Part shown: positions 29,797 through 38,406 of the stretch, in pieces
How positions within the stretch are numbered: the stretch's first letter is position 1
Layout of the letters: every line of letters begins with the position of its first letter
Source: Planctomycetota bacterium
GTDB taxonomy: Bacteria > Planctomycetota > UBA1135 > UBA2386
DNA length: 64,000 nucleotides
Reading direction: 5' to 3'
Assembly: GCA_016713175.1 (NCBI GenBank)
Contig: JADJPQ010000014.1
Coordinates: 1-64,000, forward strand
Notes under the pieces: model-generated
Told to the model about the DNA's origin: nothing
The model's database searches: none
What the model saw: only the letters and a program-made list of their open reading frames with translations
Made by a program: the position numbers and the translations under genes

Positions 29797-31530
29797 ATGC
29801 GAATGCACCTCTGTCAGCGTGTCTTGATCCTCGGCGTGATCCTGCTCGCCGGTGCCTGTGATGCCCGGCGCCCCGATCCGGTGGCCCTCGATGTGCAGGT
29901 GGCGTCCGAGAAGACCCTGGAGGCCGTGGCGCGCCTGTTCCGCGGCGACGACGATTTCGGCGGCATCGTCGCGACGCTGGACGAAGCGGTGCGGACCGAC
30001 CCCGGCAACCGCAATGCCGCCGTGTTCCTGGCGATCACGCGCGTGCTGCAGTTCCTCGACGACTCGCTGACCCGCCCCGGCGGGCAGCTGCGCAGCCTGG
30101 TGACCCGATCGGGATTCGCCGTGCCGCCGCCGACCGCACAGTTCTGGACCATGCAGATCACGCCGGTGCCGCACACGCAGGGCACGGTGATCGATTCGGC
30201 GCCGCGCGCGCTGGAGGTCGCCAACTTCCTACAGAACGACCTGCTGCCGCGTCTGGAGAGCCTGGTCGCCGCCCTGGAGGCGGTGCCGGCGTCGTTCTCG
30301 TGGTTCGTGGCACCCGGCGAGTTCATGCAGCACCCGCTGGCCGCCGCGTTGCCCGTGACGCGGCAGCGGTCGTACGAGATCGACCGGGGCGACCTGCGAA
30401 TGTTGGCCGCGGCGCTCAACGTCGCGATCGCGCAGGCGCGGTTCCTGCTCGGCTACGAGCACGGCAATCTCGATCCGAACGACTTCGACGTCATCGATCA
30501 TCCGAACGTGGATCCGCTGCTGGTGATCCAGAACAACTACCTCAATGTCGGCAACGTGCGCTCCGCGGCGCAGCTCACCGCCTGCCGCGACCGGCTCGAG
30601 CGCGCGTGGGACGATTACCAGGTGGCCTCGGCCCACATCCGCGGCGAGTCGCCGCGGCGGCAGGCGCAGGGCATCCTGACGCTTGCGCCGGGCGTGCTGG
30701 TGGACCCGACGCTGCTGGCGCAGTTCCTGGCCGACGAGGCCGCGTTCCGCACCTGGATGACCGGCATCGTCGGTGCGTTCCGCACCAACGCCAACCTGCT
30801 GATCGATCGCGGTCCGAACGGCGTGCTGCTGCCGCCGGAGGAGCAGGTGGCGGTCAACCTGTTCCGGTTGTTCGCGGGCGTGAACTTGCGCACCGTCTTC
30901 CTGAGCAGCGTGGTCGACCCGTTCACCGGGTTCTCGCGCCTGGGCGTGACCTCGCCGAGCCTGATCACGCCGGCGATGCTCACCGCCGGCGGAGTGCTCG
31001 CTTCGATCGGCGGCGTCGTGCCGGTCGCCGGCGATCTGCAAGGGGGTGCCTATGCCGTGCGCGTCGACAACCCGCCGACCAGCACCAAGGTGATCGACGG
31101 CAATCACAACGACTGGACCACCGGCTCGGTGGTCGTGGCGGGACCGCCGCGGGCCGCGATCCTGCCGTCCACGGCGGATCTGGGCAGTGTGTACGTCGCG
31201 CGTGACGCCAACAACCTCTACCTGCGGATCGACCGGGACCTGCAGACCCTGATCGATCTGTCCGCGTTCGGCTCGGTGAGCATCCAGGTCGATTGGCTGA
31301 ACGGCACGACGGCCGGGGTCTGGCTGTCGCGCCTTTCGCCGGTGTTCACGTGGAGCAGCAACCGGCTCGATCCGGTGGCAGCCGTCAACACCGCCGGCAT
31401 CGAACTCGCCACACCGGTGCCGGCCGGGCCAGCACCGATCTGGGCGGCCGTGTCGGTCGAGGTGTTCGCGGACCAGTCCGGTGCGGTCCTGGCCAATCGC
31501 CGGGAGGCGCTGTTCGTGCGGGTGCAGTGA
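29797..31530 (+). CDS. Lipoprotein with C-terminal beta-sandwich domain
   Basis: The 577-residue product has a lipoprotein signal with lipobox LAGAC (Cys21). The middle 350 residues are mainly helical and contain TPR-like phrases (IVATLDEAVRTDPGNRNAAVFLAI). The C-terminal 140 residues (from KVIDGNHNDW) resemble a DOMON or CBM9-type sandwich with VYVARDANNLYLRI. The start may be 29797 or the ATG at 29803. The stop overlaps the GTG of the LptF/G-like gene, so envelope transport and this lipoprotein are translationally coupled. The function is unknown. Confidence 0.72.
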   Translation: MRMHLCQRVLILGVILLAGACDARRPDPVALDVQVASEKTLEAVARLFRGDDDFGGIVATLDEAVRTDPGNRNAAVFLAITRVLQFLDDSLTRPGGQLRSLVTRSGFAVPPPTAQFWTMQITPVPHTQGTVIDSAPRALEVANFLQNDLLPRLESLVAALEAVPASFSWFVAPGEFMQHPLAAALPVTRQRSYEIDRGDLRMLAAALNVAIAQARFLLGYEHGNLDPNDFDVIDHPNVDPLLVIQNNYLNVGNVRSAAQLTACRDRLERAWDDYQVASAHIRGESPRRQAQGILTLAPGVLVDPTLLAQFLADEAAFRTWMTGIVGAFRTNANLLIDRGPNGVLLPPEEQVAVNLFRLFAGVNLRTVFLSSVVDPFTGFSRLGVTSPSLITPAMLTAGGVLASIGGVVPVAGDLQGGAYAVRVDNPPTSTKVIDGNHNDWTTGSVVVAGPPRAAILPSTADLGSVYVARDANNLYLRIDRDLQTLIDLSAFGSVSIQVDWLNGTTAGVWLSRLSPVFTWSSNRLDPVAAVNTAGIELATPVPAGPAPIWAAVSVEVFADQSGAVLANRREALFVRVQ

Positions 31531-32678
31531 CCCTGCCGGCGCGACGAACGCCGGTGCTCGATCCGCTGGCGCGTGCCCTGCTGACCCGCTATTGCCGCCT
31601 GCTGGCGCTTTCGGCCATCGCGATCGCCGGCACGCTTGCCGCGCTGGTCGTGACTGCGCTCCACATCCTCGAGCCGTCCCTCCCCGGCGCCGACCTGCTG
31701 GACCTGACCCTCGACACGCTGATCGCGGCGTTCCCGCTCTCGGCGGTGCTGGTGATCGCCGGACCGGCGGCGATCGTGATCCACGATGCGGCGCGGCGGC
31801 GCGTGCTGCTGGCGGTGGCGCTGACCGGTGCCCGTCCGGGGCGTCTGGCGCGACCGATCCTGGCGCTGGCTGCCGGCAGTTCCTTGCTGTCGTGGTGGGT
31901 GACGACTGCAGTCGCGCCCGAGGCGAACTACCACGTGCGGTTTCCGATCGCATCGGCGGGCGCGGGCATCGTCGCGCTGGCAACCGCGGCTGCCGGTCAG
32001 GGCGTCGACCACGGTGGTGTCTACTGGCGCGCGCGTGCCGCCGAGGCCGGGACGCTCGCCGACCTCGGCCTGACCGCGCAGGCCGGCGCGAACGCGAGCC
32101 TGCTCGTCGCCGACGAACTGCAACTCAGCCCAGGGGACGCGACGTCCGTGGACCTCAGGTTCGGTAGCGGGCGGTTTGCAGCCCAGCAGGACGGCCGCCT
32201 GCGGGTCAATGCGGCGTTCGCCGCCCTGCGGACCACGGTGGACGACCGCGGGCTGGTGCGTCCCGGCAAGTCCTCTCTGCTGTCGCTGACGTACTACCGC
32301 AACGAAGAACTCGAGGCCTACCGGCAGCAGGTCGAGCAATGTCGTGAACATGGCCTGGCGATGACCAGGGCGGAGGCGGCGCGCGCCGACGCGGTGTGGG
32401 CGGTGGCCGCGCTGCGGCTCAGCCTGGCGGGCTTCCCCGTCCTCGCGACCGCGTTGGTGATCGCCCTGCTGGCCCGGCCGGTGCCGCTGCGGTGCGCGCG
32501 GCTCGCCGCCGCGATCGCGGTCTTCGCCGGCCTGCGTCTGCAGGTACTCCTGGAAGGCATGGCCGCCAAAGGCGGCGACCTGGTGTCTGGTGCCTGGGCG
32601 TTCGCCCCGGGCAGCCTGACGCTTGCCGTGGCCTGCGGTATCACGGCGCTCGCCAACGGGTGGCGCCATGCGCGTTGA
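31527..32678 (+). CDS. LptF/LptG-family permease-like protein
   Basis: The 383-residue protein has the plan of LPS-export permeases: an N-terminal block of three membrane helices with the coupling segment RRRVLLAVALTGARPGRLARP, a periplasmic beta domain (about 130-290) and three C-terminal helices from about 295 (the last two at LRLQVLLEGM and TLAVACGITAL). In the Lpt system two such subunits with LptB extract lipopolysaccharide from the inner membrane. The GTG at 31527 overlaps the previous stop. Sequence similarity to E. coli LptF is only at the level of pattern, so the substrate is open. Confidence 0.7.
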   Translation: MTLPARRTPVLDPLARALLTRYCRLLALSAIAIAGTLAALVVTALHILEPSLPGADLLDLTLDTLIAAFPLSAVLVIAGPAAIVIHDAARRRVLLAVALTGARPGRLARPILALAAGSSLLSWWVTTAVAPEANYHVRFPIASAGAGIVALATAAAGQGVDHGGVYWRARAAEAGTLADLGLTAQAGANASLLVADELQLSPGDATSVDLRFGSGRFAAQQDGRLRVNAAFAALRTTVDDRGLVRPGKSSLLSLTYYRNEELEAYRQQVEQCREHGLAMTRAEAARADAVWAVAALRLSLAGFPVLATALVIALLARPVPLRCARLAAAIAVFAGLRLQVLLEGMAAKGGDLVSGAWAFAPGSLTLAVACGITALANGWRHAR

Positions 32679-33411
32679 AGCGGTCATCTTGCGACGTTGG
32701 TGGTGGCGCGGGCTCGCGCTGCTGGCGGCGTTCGTCGCACTCGTGCTGTTGCACCAGATCCAGAAGACCAGCGCGCGGGAGTCGGGCGCCGAACTGCGTT
32801 CGCTGGCGATCGTGGGCTGTCTGGCCGCGGCCATCGGCGCGCCGGTGGCGTTTGCCCTGGCGTCGGGGGTAGTGATCGACCGGCTGCACCGCGACCGGAT
32901 CCTCGTCGCCATGGTCAATGCCGGGGCCGTGGCCGGCCACTTCCGGCGGCTGTTCCTCGCCATGGGGCTGTTGACCTCGAGCCTGGTGGTCGGCTGCCTC
33001 CTGATCGCCGGCGCGCTGCGACCAGGGTACGCGGATCCCCTGCGTCGCGTCGGCGATCGCTGGTCGTGGCAGCCGGCGGCGCCGGCCGCGTGCTATCAGA
33101 TCGTGGACGACGGCGTCGACCTGGTCGCAGTCGCGCGCACGGCGACCGACGACGTGCAGCCACCGAGCGACCTGCCGGCGCTGTTCACCGCGGGCATGGC
33201 GACGTTGCTGGTGGTGATGGCGGCGGGCTGGATGGCCCTGAACGCGCGTTCGCGCGGACACCTCTTCCGGTTCGCGACGACGGGATGGCTGCTGATCGGC
33301 GTCGCATCGGCGTTCGCCGTCGACCGTCGGCTCGGGTGCCTCGTCGTCGCCGTGGCCGCCGGCTACGGCGAGTGGCGCCACCGCCGCGACGGGCTGCAGG
33401 GGGCGGCATGA
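32668..33411 (+). CDS. Shortened LptG-like permease subunit
   Basis: The 247-residue membrane protein has helices at about 14-28, 45-66 and 92-114, a coupling-helix-like stretch (DRLHRDRILVAMVNAGAV), a short periplasmic part of only some 60 residues, and three C-terminal helices. The plan matches LptF/LptG but with most of the periplasmic beta domain missing. It overlaps the preceding permease by 11 bp and the ATPase gene by four. I infer that it is the second half of a permease heterodimer. Confidence 0.6.
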   Translation: MRVEAVILRRWWWRGLALLAAFVALVLLHQIQKTSARESGAELRSLAIVGCLAAAIGAPVAFALASGVVIDRLHRDRILVAMVNAGAVAGHFRRLFLAMGLLTSSLVVGCLLIAGALRPGYADPLRRVGDRWSWQPAAPAACYQIVDDGVDLVAVARTATDDVQPPSDLPALFTAGMATLLVVMAAGWMALNARSRGHLFRFATTGWLLIGVASAFAVDRRLGCLVVAVAAGYGEWRHRRDGLQGAA

Positions 33412-34133
33412 CGGCGAGGCTGCGCTGCGAGGGACTGCGCAAGGCCTGGCATGGCCGGGGCGCGCTTGCTTGCGTGTCGCTGGGCCTGAGCGCCGGCGAG
33501 ATCGTTGGCGTGCTCGGCGCCAACGGCGCCGGCAAGACGACGCTGCTGCACTGCCTGACCGGGCTGGTGCGGCCGGACGCCGGCGCGATCCTCCTGGATG
33601 GCGAGGACGTCACCGCCGAGCCGGTGCACCGGCGCTGCGCGCGAGGGTTGGGTTTCCTGCCGCAGGACTCGCGGTCGTTCGAGGAACTGACCGTGGCGGA
33701 CAACCTGCGTGGCCTGATCGCCTATCAGCGCCTGGACCGGGCGGGCCGGGAACGACGCCTGCAGGAGGTCCTCGATCGGTCGGGGCTCGGCGCGCTGGCG
33801 GCGCGCACCTGGGGTACGCTGTCAGGCGGCGAGCAACGGCTGGTCGAGATCGCCAAGACGCTGGTGCGGCAGCCGCGTTGGCTGCTGCTGGACGAGCCGT
33901 TCGCCGCACTGGATCCGATGGCGACGGCGGCGATCTCGGCGCTGCTGCGACGGTTGCAGGGCCTGGGGGTCGCAGTGCTTATCGCCGATCACCGGTTCGA
34001 AGCCGTGCTGGCGCTGGCGCCGCGGGTGGTGATGCTGCACCACGGCGCCGTGGTCGCGGAGGGGGACGCGGCGACGGTGCGCAGCGACGCGGTGGCGCGC
34101 GCCGCGTACTTCGGTGCGGAGGCGCGACCATGA
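33408..34133 (+). CDS. LptB-like ABC transporter ATPase
   Basis: The 241-residue ATPase has the length of E. coli LptB. It shows Walker A GANGAGKTT, Q-loop FLPQDSR, signature LSGGEQRLVEIAKTL, Walker B LLLDEPFAALDP and a switch His in IADHRFEAVL, where LptB has the equivalent TDHNVRETL. It would power the two permeases encoded directly upstream. It overlaps both neighbours by four bases (ATGA), as expected for a stoichiometric complex. Confidence 0.88.
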   Translation: MTARLRCEGLRKAWHGRGALACVSLGLSAGEIVGVLGANGAGKTTLLHCLTGLVRPDAGAILLDGEDVTAEPVHRRCARGLGFLPQDSRSFEELTVADNLRGLIAYQRLDRAGRERRLQEVLDRSGLGALAARTWGTLSGGEQRLVEIAKTLVRQPRWLLLDEPFAALDPMATAAISALLRRLQGLGVAVLIADHRFEAVLALAPRVVMLHHGAVVAEGDAATVRSDAVARAAYFGAEARP

Positions 34134-34570
34134 GACTCCTGCTGGCGTTCATGCTGCTGACAGCGGTCATGGCGGTACGGTGCCAGCGGTTGTGGGCGGT
34201 GCCGGCGTTCGTGCCGGCGATCGATGTCGCGGCGCCGGCGCAGTTGCAGATCGAGGGCCTGCAGATCGCGCTACCGGCCGAGGCGGCGCGGCTGGTGGTG
34301 AAGGCTCGCCAGGCGGCGGCAGGGCACGAACGGGTCGGGCCGTTCTGGCTGGGGATGCCGACGTTCGTCGAACTGCGGTTCGTCGAGGTCGAGTTCCTGG
34401 CCGCCGGTGGGCCGGTGCGGCGACTGCTCGCGTCGCGCGGGCGGTGGGATGGCAACGTGATCCGGCTTGCGGGGCCGGTGCGCTGCGAAGGCGAGTCGGA
34501 GACCTGGGTGGCCCGCGAGGTGAACCTCTCCGCCGAAGGGGGGGTCGAGGTGCTGCGCTGGAACCGGTGA
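34130..34570 (+). CDS. Small membrane-anchored LptC-like protein
   Basis: The 146-residue protein has a single N-terminal membrane anchor (LLLAFMLLTAVMA) and a beta-rich periplasmic domain with QIEGLQIALP and RGRWDGNVIRLAGPVRC. Size, topology and position after an LptB-like ATPase fit LptC, which hands lipopolysaccharide to the periplasmic bridge. Sequence similarity is weak, so the call rests mostly on context. It ends the eight-gene run. Confidence 0.55.
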   Translation: MRLLLAFMLLTAVMAVRCQRLWAVPAFVPAIDVAAPAQLQIEGLQIALPAEAARLVVKARQAAAGHERVGPFWLGMPTFVELRFVEVEFLAAGGPVRRLLASRGRWDGNVIRLAGPVRCEGESETWVAREVNLSAEGGVEVLRWNR

Positions 34571-34604
34571 TGTCCACGCGCACCGCCACGCTGCCGTTGC
34601 CGCC

Positions 34605-34715
34605 GCTGCCTTGGGCACGAACCGCATCTACCTGCAGGCCGCCGCACCCGATCCCGCCGACGCGAACCCGCTGCCGTTGCGCACGACGAACGTCCGCGCG
34701 ATCGATCGGCAGTAG
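34605..34715 (+). pseudogene. Decayed C-terminal fragment of a secreted protein
   Basis: Between the LptC-like and HutD genes one frame reads LGTNRIYLQAAAPDP and then NPLPLRTTNVRAID before TAG at 34713-34715. This resembles the C-terminal ends of secreted planctomycete proteins. No start codon or signal peptide belongs to it, so it looks like a remnant. Confidence 0.4.
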
Positions 34716-34749
34716 CGCGCCGCCCGCCGCGGCCGGCTACGCTGCGGCG

Positions 34750-35349
34750 ATGGCGGTGGAGTTCGTGCCAGCGGCAGCGCAACCGGTGACGCCGTGGAAG
34801 AACGGCGGCGGTAGCACGCGCCAGGTCGCCATCGAACCGCGAGACGCGACGGTCGCCGGCGGCTTCCGCTGGCGGGTCAGCATCGCGCAGGTGGCGGTCG
34901 ACGGGCCGTTCTCGCGGTTTCCGGGGATCGATCGGTCGCTGTGGTTGCTGGCCGGAGCGGGGATGGAGCTGGAGGTCGACGGCAGGATCGTCCGGCTCGA
35001 TCGGCGGTTGCAGCGATTCGATTTCGCCGGCGAAACTCCGATCTCGGCGCGATTGCTTGCCGGACCGACCCAGGACCTCAACGTCATGGTGGCGCGCGGG
35101 GTGCCGTGGTCGGCGGCGATCGTGAGCGTGCGGCCGGGGGAATCGCGCAACCTGGTGTTGACCGCCGATGATCAAGTGGTACTGGCGATCGATGGCGAGG
35201 TCCGGATCGGCGACGGACTGCTCCACCCCGGGGACGCCCTTCGCGCCACGACACCGGGCCGAAGGCAAGTAGTTGCAACTGCCTCGACCCCGGCCGCCTT
35301 GTTGGTCGCCGGGTTCGGCGAAGCCCAGCGGCCGCCGTCAGGAACGTGA
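34750..35349 (+). CDS. HutD-family cupin protein
   Basis: The 199-residue protein is a double-cupin of the HutD/Ves family. It begins with the typical VTPWKNGGGSTRQVAIEP and continues with FRWRVSIAQVAVDGPFSRFPGIDRSLWLL. HutD proteins are linked to histidine utilisation in proteobacteria, with an unclear, possibly regulatory, role. No hut genes are in the window. The ATG at 34750 gives the usual length; the same frame is open further upstream through the decayed fragment. Confidence 0.9.
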   Translation: MAVEFVPAAAQPVTPWKNGGGSTRQVAIEPRDATVAGGFRWRVSIAQVAVDGPFSRFPGIDRSLWLLAGAGMELEVDGRIVRLDRRLQRFDFAGETPISARLLAGPTQDLNVMVARGVPWSAAIVSVRPGESRNLVLTADDQVVLAIDGEVRIGDGLLHPGDALRATTPGRRQVVATASTPAALLVAGFGEAQRPPSGT

Positions 35350-35372
35350 TCCCGATCGCGATTCGGGACGTT

Positions 35373-35480
35373 CTACGAACTCGACACCGGAACCGGATGG
35401 ACCGTCAGGCTGGATCCGGCAGAATGCCGGATCGGAGCCGTCGCGCGCTGTAGCCGCAACGTCGCGCCGGTTGTCGCCAT
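35373..35480 (-). repeat. Dispersed 108-bp repeat, copy 2
   Basis: This copy fills the gap between the HutD and amidase genes and pairs with 22940-23047. It contains a perfect hairpin, a 9-bp stem with a 3-nt loop, at 35413-35433. On the minus strand it is a 35-codon frame from ATG (35480) to TAG; the ATG overlaps the plus-strand amidase ATG (CATG). Confidence 0.85.
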
Positions 35481-37137
35481 GTATCCGACCCCTTTGCCTC
35501 CGCACTCCCGCCGCGCTTTCCTGGCCGCACTGCCGGCCGGCGCCGCGCTGTCGATCAGTCCGCCCGGTGATCCCGACGACATGGCCGCTCTGGGTCGGCT
35601 CGCCGACCTCGAGTTCACCGACAAGGAACGCGAACAGGCCAAGGACCGGCTGCAGCAGCAGCGCGCCAACTACCGGGCGTTGCGGGCCGCCGAAGTGCCG
35701 TTCGATCTGGCGCCGTGCATGACGTTCGATCCGGTGCCGACCGGCATGCCGTTGCCGCCGGCCGGACCGCGCGCCAGCTGGCAGCCCCGCGCCGACGTGA
35801 AGCCGCCGGCCGGCGACATCGATCTGGCGTTCGCCTCGGTCGACGAACTGGCGGCACTGCTGCGCGCGCGCAAGGTCACCTCGCGCAAGCTCACCGAGCT
35901 CTGCCTGGCGCGCCTTGTGCAGTTCGATCCGCAACTGCATTGCGTGATCACGCTGCTGCGCGACGAAGCACTGGCGACCGCCGATCTGCGCGATCGCGAG
36001 CTGGCGGCCGGCACGATCCGTTCGCCGCTGCACGGCATTCCGTACGGAGCCAAGGACCTGTTCGCGTGGCCATCGGCGCCCACCACGTTCGGAGCCGAAC
36101 CGTATCGCGACCATGTCTGGCCGCTGACCGCGACGGTGCTGCAGAAGCTCCACGATGCCGGCGCGGTGCTGTGCGCCAAGTTGTCGCTCGGCGCTCTGGC
36201 GATGGGCGATCTGTGGTTTGGCGGCCGCACGCGCCAGCCTTGGAATCCCGAACGCGGATCCTCTGGTTCGTCGGCCGGCTCGGCCAGCGCGGTCGCCGCC
36301 GGACTGTTGCCGTTCGCAATCGGCACCGAGACGCTCGGTTCGATCGTGTCGCCGTGCACGCAGTGCGGCGTCGGCGGGCTGCGGCCGACGTTCGGCACGA
36401 TCTCGCGGTACGGCGCGATGCCGTTGTCGTGGACGATGGACAAGGTCGGGCCGATCGCGCGTTCGGCGACGGACCTGGCGCTGGTGTTCGATACGATCGC
36501 CGGCGCCGACGGCAAGGATCGCTGTGCGCGGACGGCGGCGTTTCCGTGGCGGCACGATGGCGACGGCACTGGCCTGCGGATCGGCATGCTGCAGGGCGAA
36601 CGGATGTTCCAACGGCCGGAGGATCGCGCGTTCCTCGATTGGCTGCGCGCGCGCGGCCAGGTTCCGCGGCCGATCGCGTTGCCGGGCGCGCCGTATGGTG
36701 CCCTGTTGACGATGCTGCACGCCGAGTCGGCGGCGGCGTTCGACGAACTGACGCGCTCTGGCAAGCTGGCGCAGCTGAGCGGCCAGGGCGATGGTGACTG
36801 GCCCAACCAGTTCCGCGCCGCACGGGCGGTGCCGGCGGTCGAGTTCCTGCGCGCGGCACGGCTGCGCACGCGTTTGCAGCACGAGATGGCGAAGGTGATG
36901 GCCGACGTCGACGTGCTGGTGACGCCGACGCATGGCGGCCCGACGCTGGCGTGCACCAACCTGACCGGACATCCGGCGCTGGTGCTGCCGATCGGCGCCG
37001 ACGACGCCGCCGGCGGACGTCCCACCGTGCTGACGCTGATCGGCGGTCTGTATGGCGAAGCGGCGGTTCTGCATCTGGCGCAAGCGTGGCAGCGCGACAC
37101 CGACTGGCATCGCCGGCGCCCGGCGTTGACGCGATGA
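35479..37137 (+). CDS. Amidase-signature family hydrolase, exported
   Basis: The 552-residue protein has an N-terminal twin-arginine-like signal (HSRRAFLAALPAGAAL). The amidase-signature core carries the Ser-cis-Ser-Lys triad: Lys192 in YGAKDLFA, the cis-Ser at about 262 in RGSSGSSAG, and the nucleophile Ser288 in GTETLGSI. Substrates of this family range from aryl amides to aminoacyl-tRNA; here the free-standing exported form suggests a scavenging amide hydrolase. Its stop overlaps the next gene (ATGA). Confidence 0.9.
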   Translation: MYPTPLPPHSRRAFLAALPAGAALSISPPGDPDDMAALGRLADLEFTDKEREQAKDRLQQQRANYRALRAAEVPFDLAPCMTFDPVPTGMPLPPAGPRASWQPRADVKPPAGDIDLAFASVDELAALLRARKVTSRKLTELCLARLVQFDPQLHCVITLLRDEALATADLRDRELAAGTIRSPLHGIPYGAKDLFAWPSAPTTFGAEPYRDHVWPLTATVLQKLHDAGAVLCAKLSLGALAMGDLWFGGRTRQPWNPERGSSGSSAGSASAVAAGLLPFAIGTETLGSIVSPCTQCGVGGLRPTFGTISRYGAMPLSWTMDKVGPIARSATDLALVFDTIAGADGKDRCARTAAFPWRHDGDGTGLRIGMLQGERMFQRPEDRAFLDWLRARGQVPRPIALPGAPYGALLTMLHAESAAAFDELTRSGKLAQLSGQGDGDWPNQFRAARAVPAVEFLRAARLRTRLQHEMAKVMADVDVLVTPTHGGPTLACTNLTGHPALVLPIGADDAAGGRPTVLTLIGGLYGEAAVLHLAQAWQRDTDWHRRRPALTR

Positions 37138-38123
37138 ATCCGCCCGCGCGTTCCCGCGTCACCGCAGCGCTGGCCTCGCGGCACCGGCCGAAGCTGCTGG
37201 CGGTCCTGGTCGCGCTGTCGACGCTGCTGCTGGTGCACTGCGTCACGTCGCCGCGCGCGGCCCCGGGCCGCCTGGGCGTCGCCGGCCAGTTCGTGCCGAT
37301 CGACGCGCCGGTGGTGCTGTGGAGCGACCCCGGCGGCTACGACGCGCACAAGCCGGGCAAGTGGTTCGTCGACGAACCGCCGGACGGCAAACTGCGCTAC
37401 ACGCCACTGCGCGGCAATCTGCCGGCGGCGATCGCGCAGAACGTCGGCGCCGACGGTCTGTCGCTCGAACAGTTGCAGCAGGTCGTCCATCAGTTCGTGC
37501 TGCACTTCGACGTCTGCGGCACGTCGCGGCAGTGCTTCAAGGTGCTGCAGGATGTCCGTTCGCAGCTGTCGGTGCACTTCCTGCTCGACGTCGACGGCAC
37601 GATCTACCAGACCCTCGATCTGCGGCACAAGGCGCACCATGCGACCACGGCGAACGACGTGTCGGTCGGCGTCGAGATCGCGCACCCCGGCACGTTCCCG
37701 CAGCCGCTGTCGGCGGACATGCGCCGGTGGTACGAACGCGATGCGCAGGGCTGGCGGATGAAGTTCCCGGCGTGGATGCAGGAGACGGGTGTCCGGACAC
37801 CGGGGTTCATTCCGCGGCCTGATCGCCCGGAGATGGTCGAGGGGCAGATCCACGGCAAGCAGTACTGGCAGTTCGACTACACGCCTCAGCAGTATCGGTC
37901 GCTGGCGGCACTGTGCGCAGCGCTGTCGCGAACGTTCCCGCGAATCCGCCTGGAGGCGCCGCGCGACGCGACCGGGGCAGTCCGCAGCGATCAGCTCAGC
38001 GACGCCGAACTGCGGGCGTTCGACGGGATCCTCGGGCACCACCACGTGCAGAAGAACAAGACCGATCCGGGGCCGGCGATGCAGTGGAACCGGCTCCTGC
38101 ACGACGCGCTCGCGCTGCGCTGA
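37134..38123 (+). CDS. N-acetylmuramoyl-L-alanine amidase (amidase_2, AmiD-like)
   Basis: The 329-residue protein has an N-terminal membrane anchor or signal (LLAVLVALSTLLLVHC) with a possible, atypical lipobox at Cys36. The amidase_2 fold is marked by FVLHFDVCGTS and SVHFLLDVDGTIYQT, the KAHHAT His, and the C-terminal GHHHVQKNKTDPGPAMQW, where the His and Asp complete the zinc site. It cleaves the MurNAc-L-Ala bond in peptidoglycan or its fragments. It is translationally coupled to the amidase-signature enzyme, which suggests a shared role in cell-wall turnover. Confidence 0.88.
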   Translation: MNPPARSRVTAALASRHRPKLLAVLVALSTLLLVHCVTSPRAAPGRLGVAGQFVPIDAPVVLWSDPGGYDAHKPGKWFVDEPPDGKLRYTPLRGNLPAAIAQNVGADGLSLEQLQQVVHQFVLHFDVCGTSRQCFKVLQDVRSQLSVHFLLDVDGTIYQTLDLRHKAHHATTANDVSVGVEIAHPGTFPQPLSADMRRWYERDAQGWRMKFPAWMQETGVRTPGFIPRPDRPEMVEGQIHGKQYWQFDYTPQQYRSLAALCAALSRTFPRIRLEAPRDATGAVRSDQLSDAELRAFDGILGHHHVQKNKTDPGPAMQWNRLLHDALALR

Positions 38124-38406
38124 GTACCGCCGGACTGAAGGGGCTGCAGCACCGCTCTTGCCCTCCGACGCCGACCCCGGCAAGCTGGTGGCGTGGACTT
38201 CCGACCGCAACCCCATCGGCGCGCGCCTGACACCTGAGGCAGCCGACGGCCTACCCACGGCGCGATACCGTGTGTGGCCGGGGGGCCGGTCGGTTCCCGC
38301 GAGCGCGCTGGCTGAGCGGCGCTCGTCCCCGGTTCACGCCACGGTCGTTGTTCCTCGCGCTGCGGGACAGGTCAGCCAGACACGAACCTGACCCCGACGA
38401 GGACCA

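Noticed and set aside
35373..35480. The 35-codon frame inside the repeat as a real gene
   Set aside because: Between the two copies nearly all differences change amino acids, so there is no sign of selection on the peptide.
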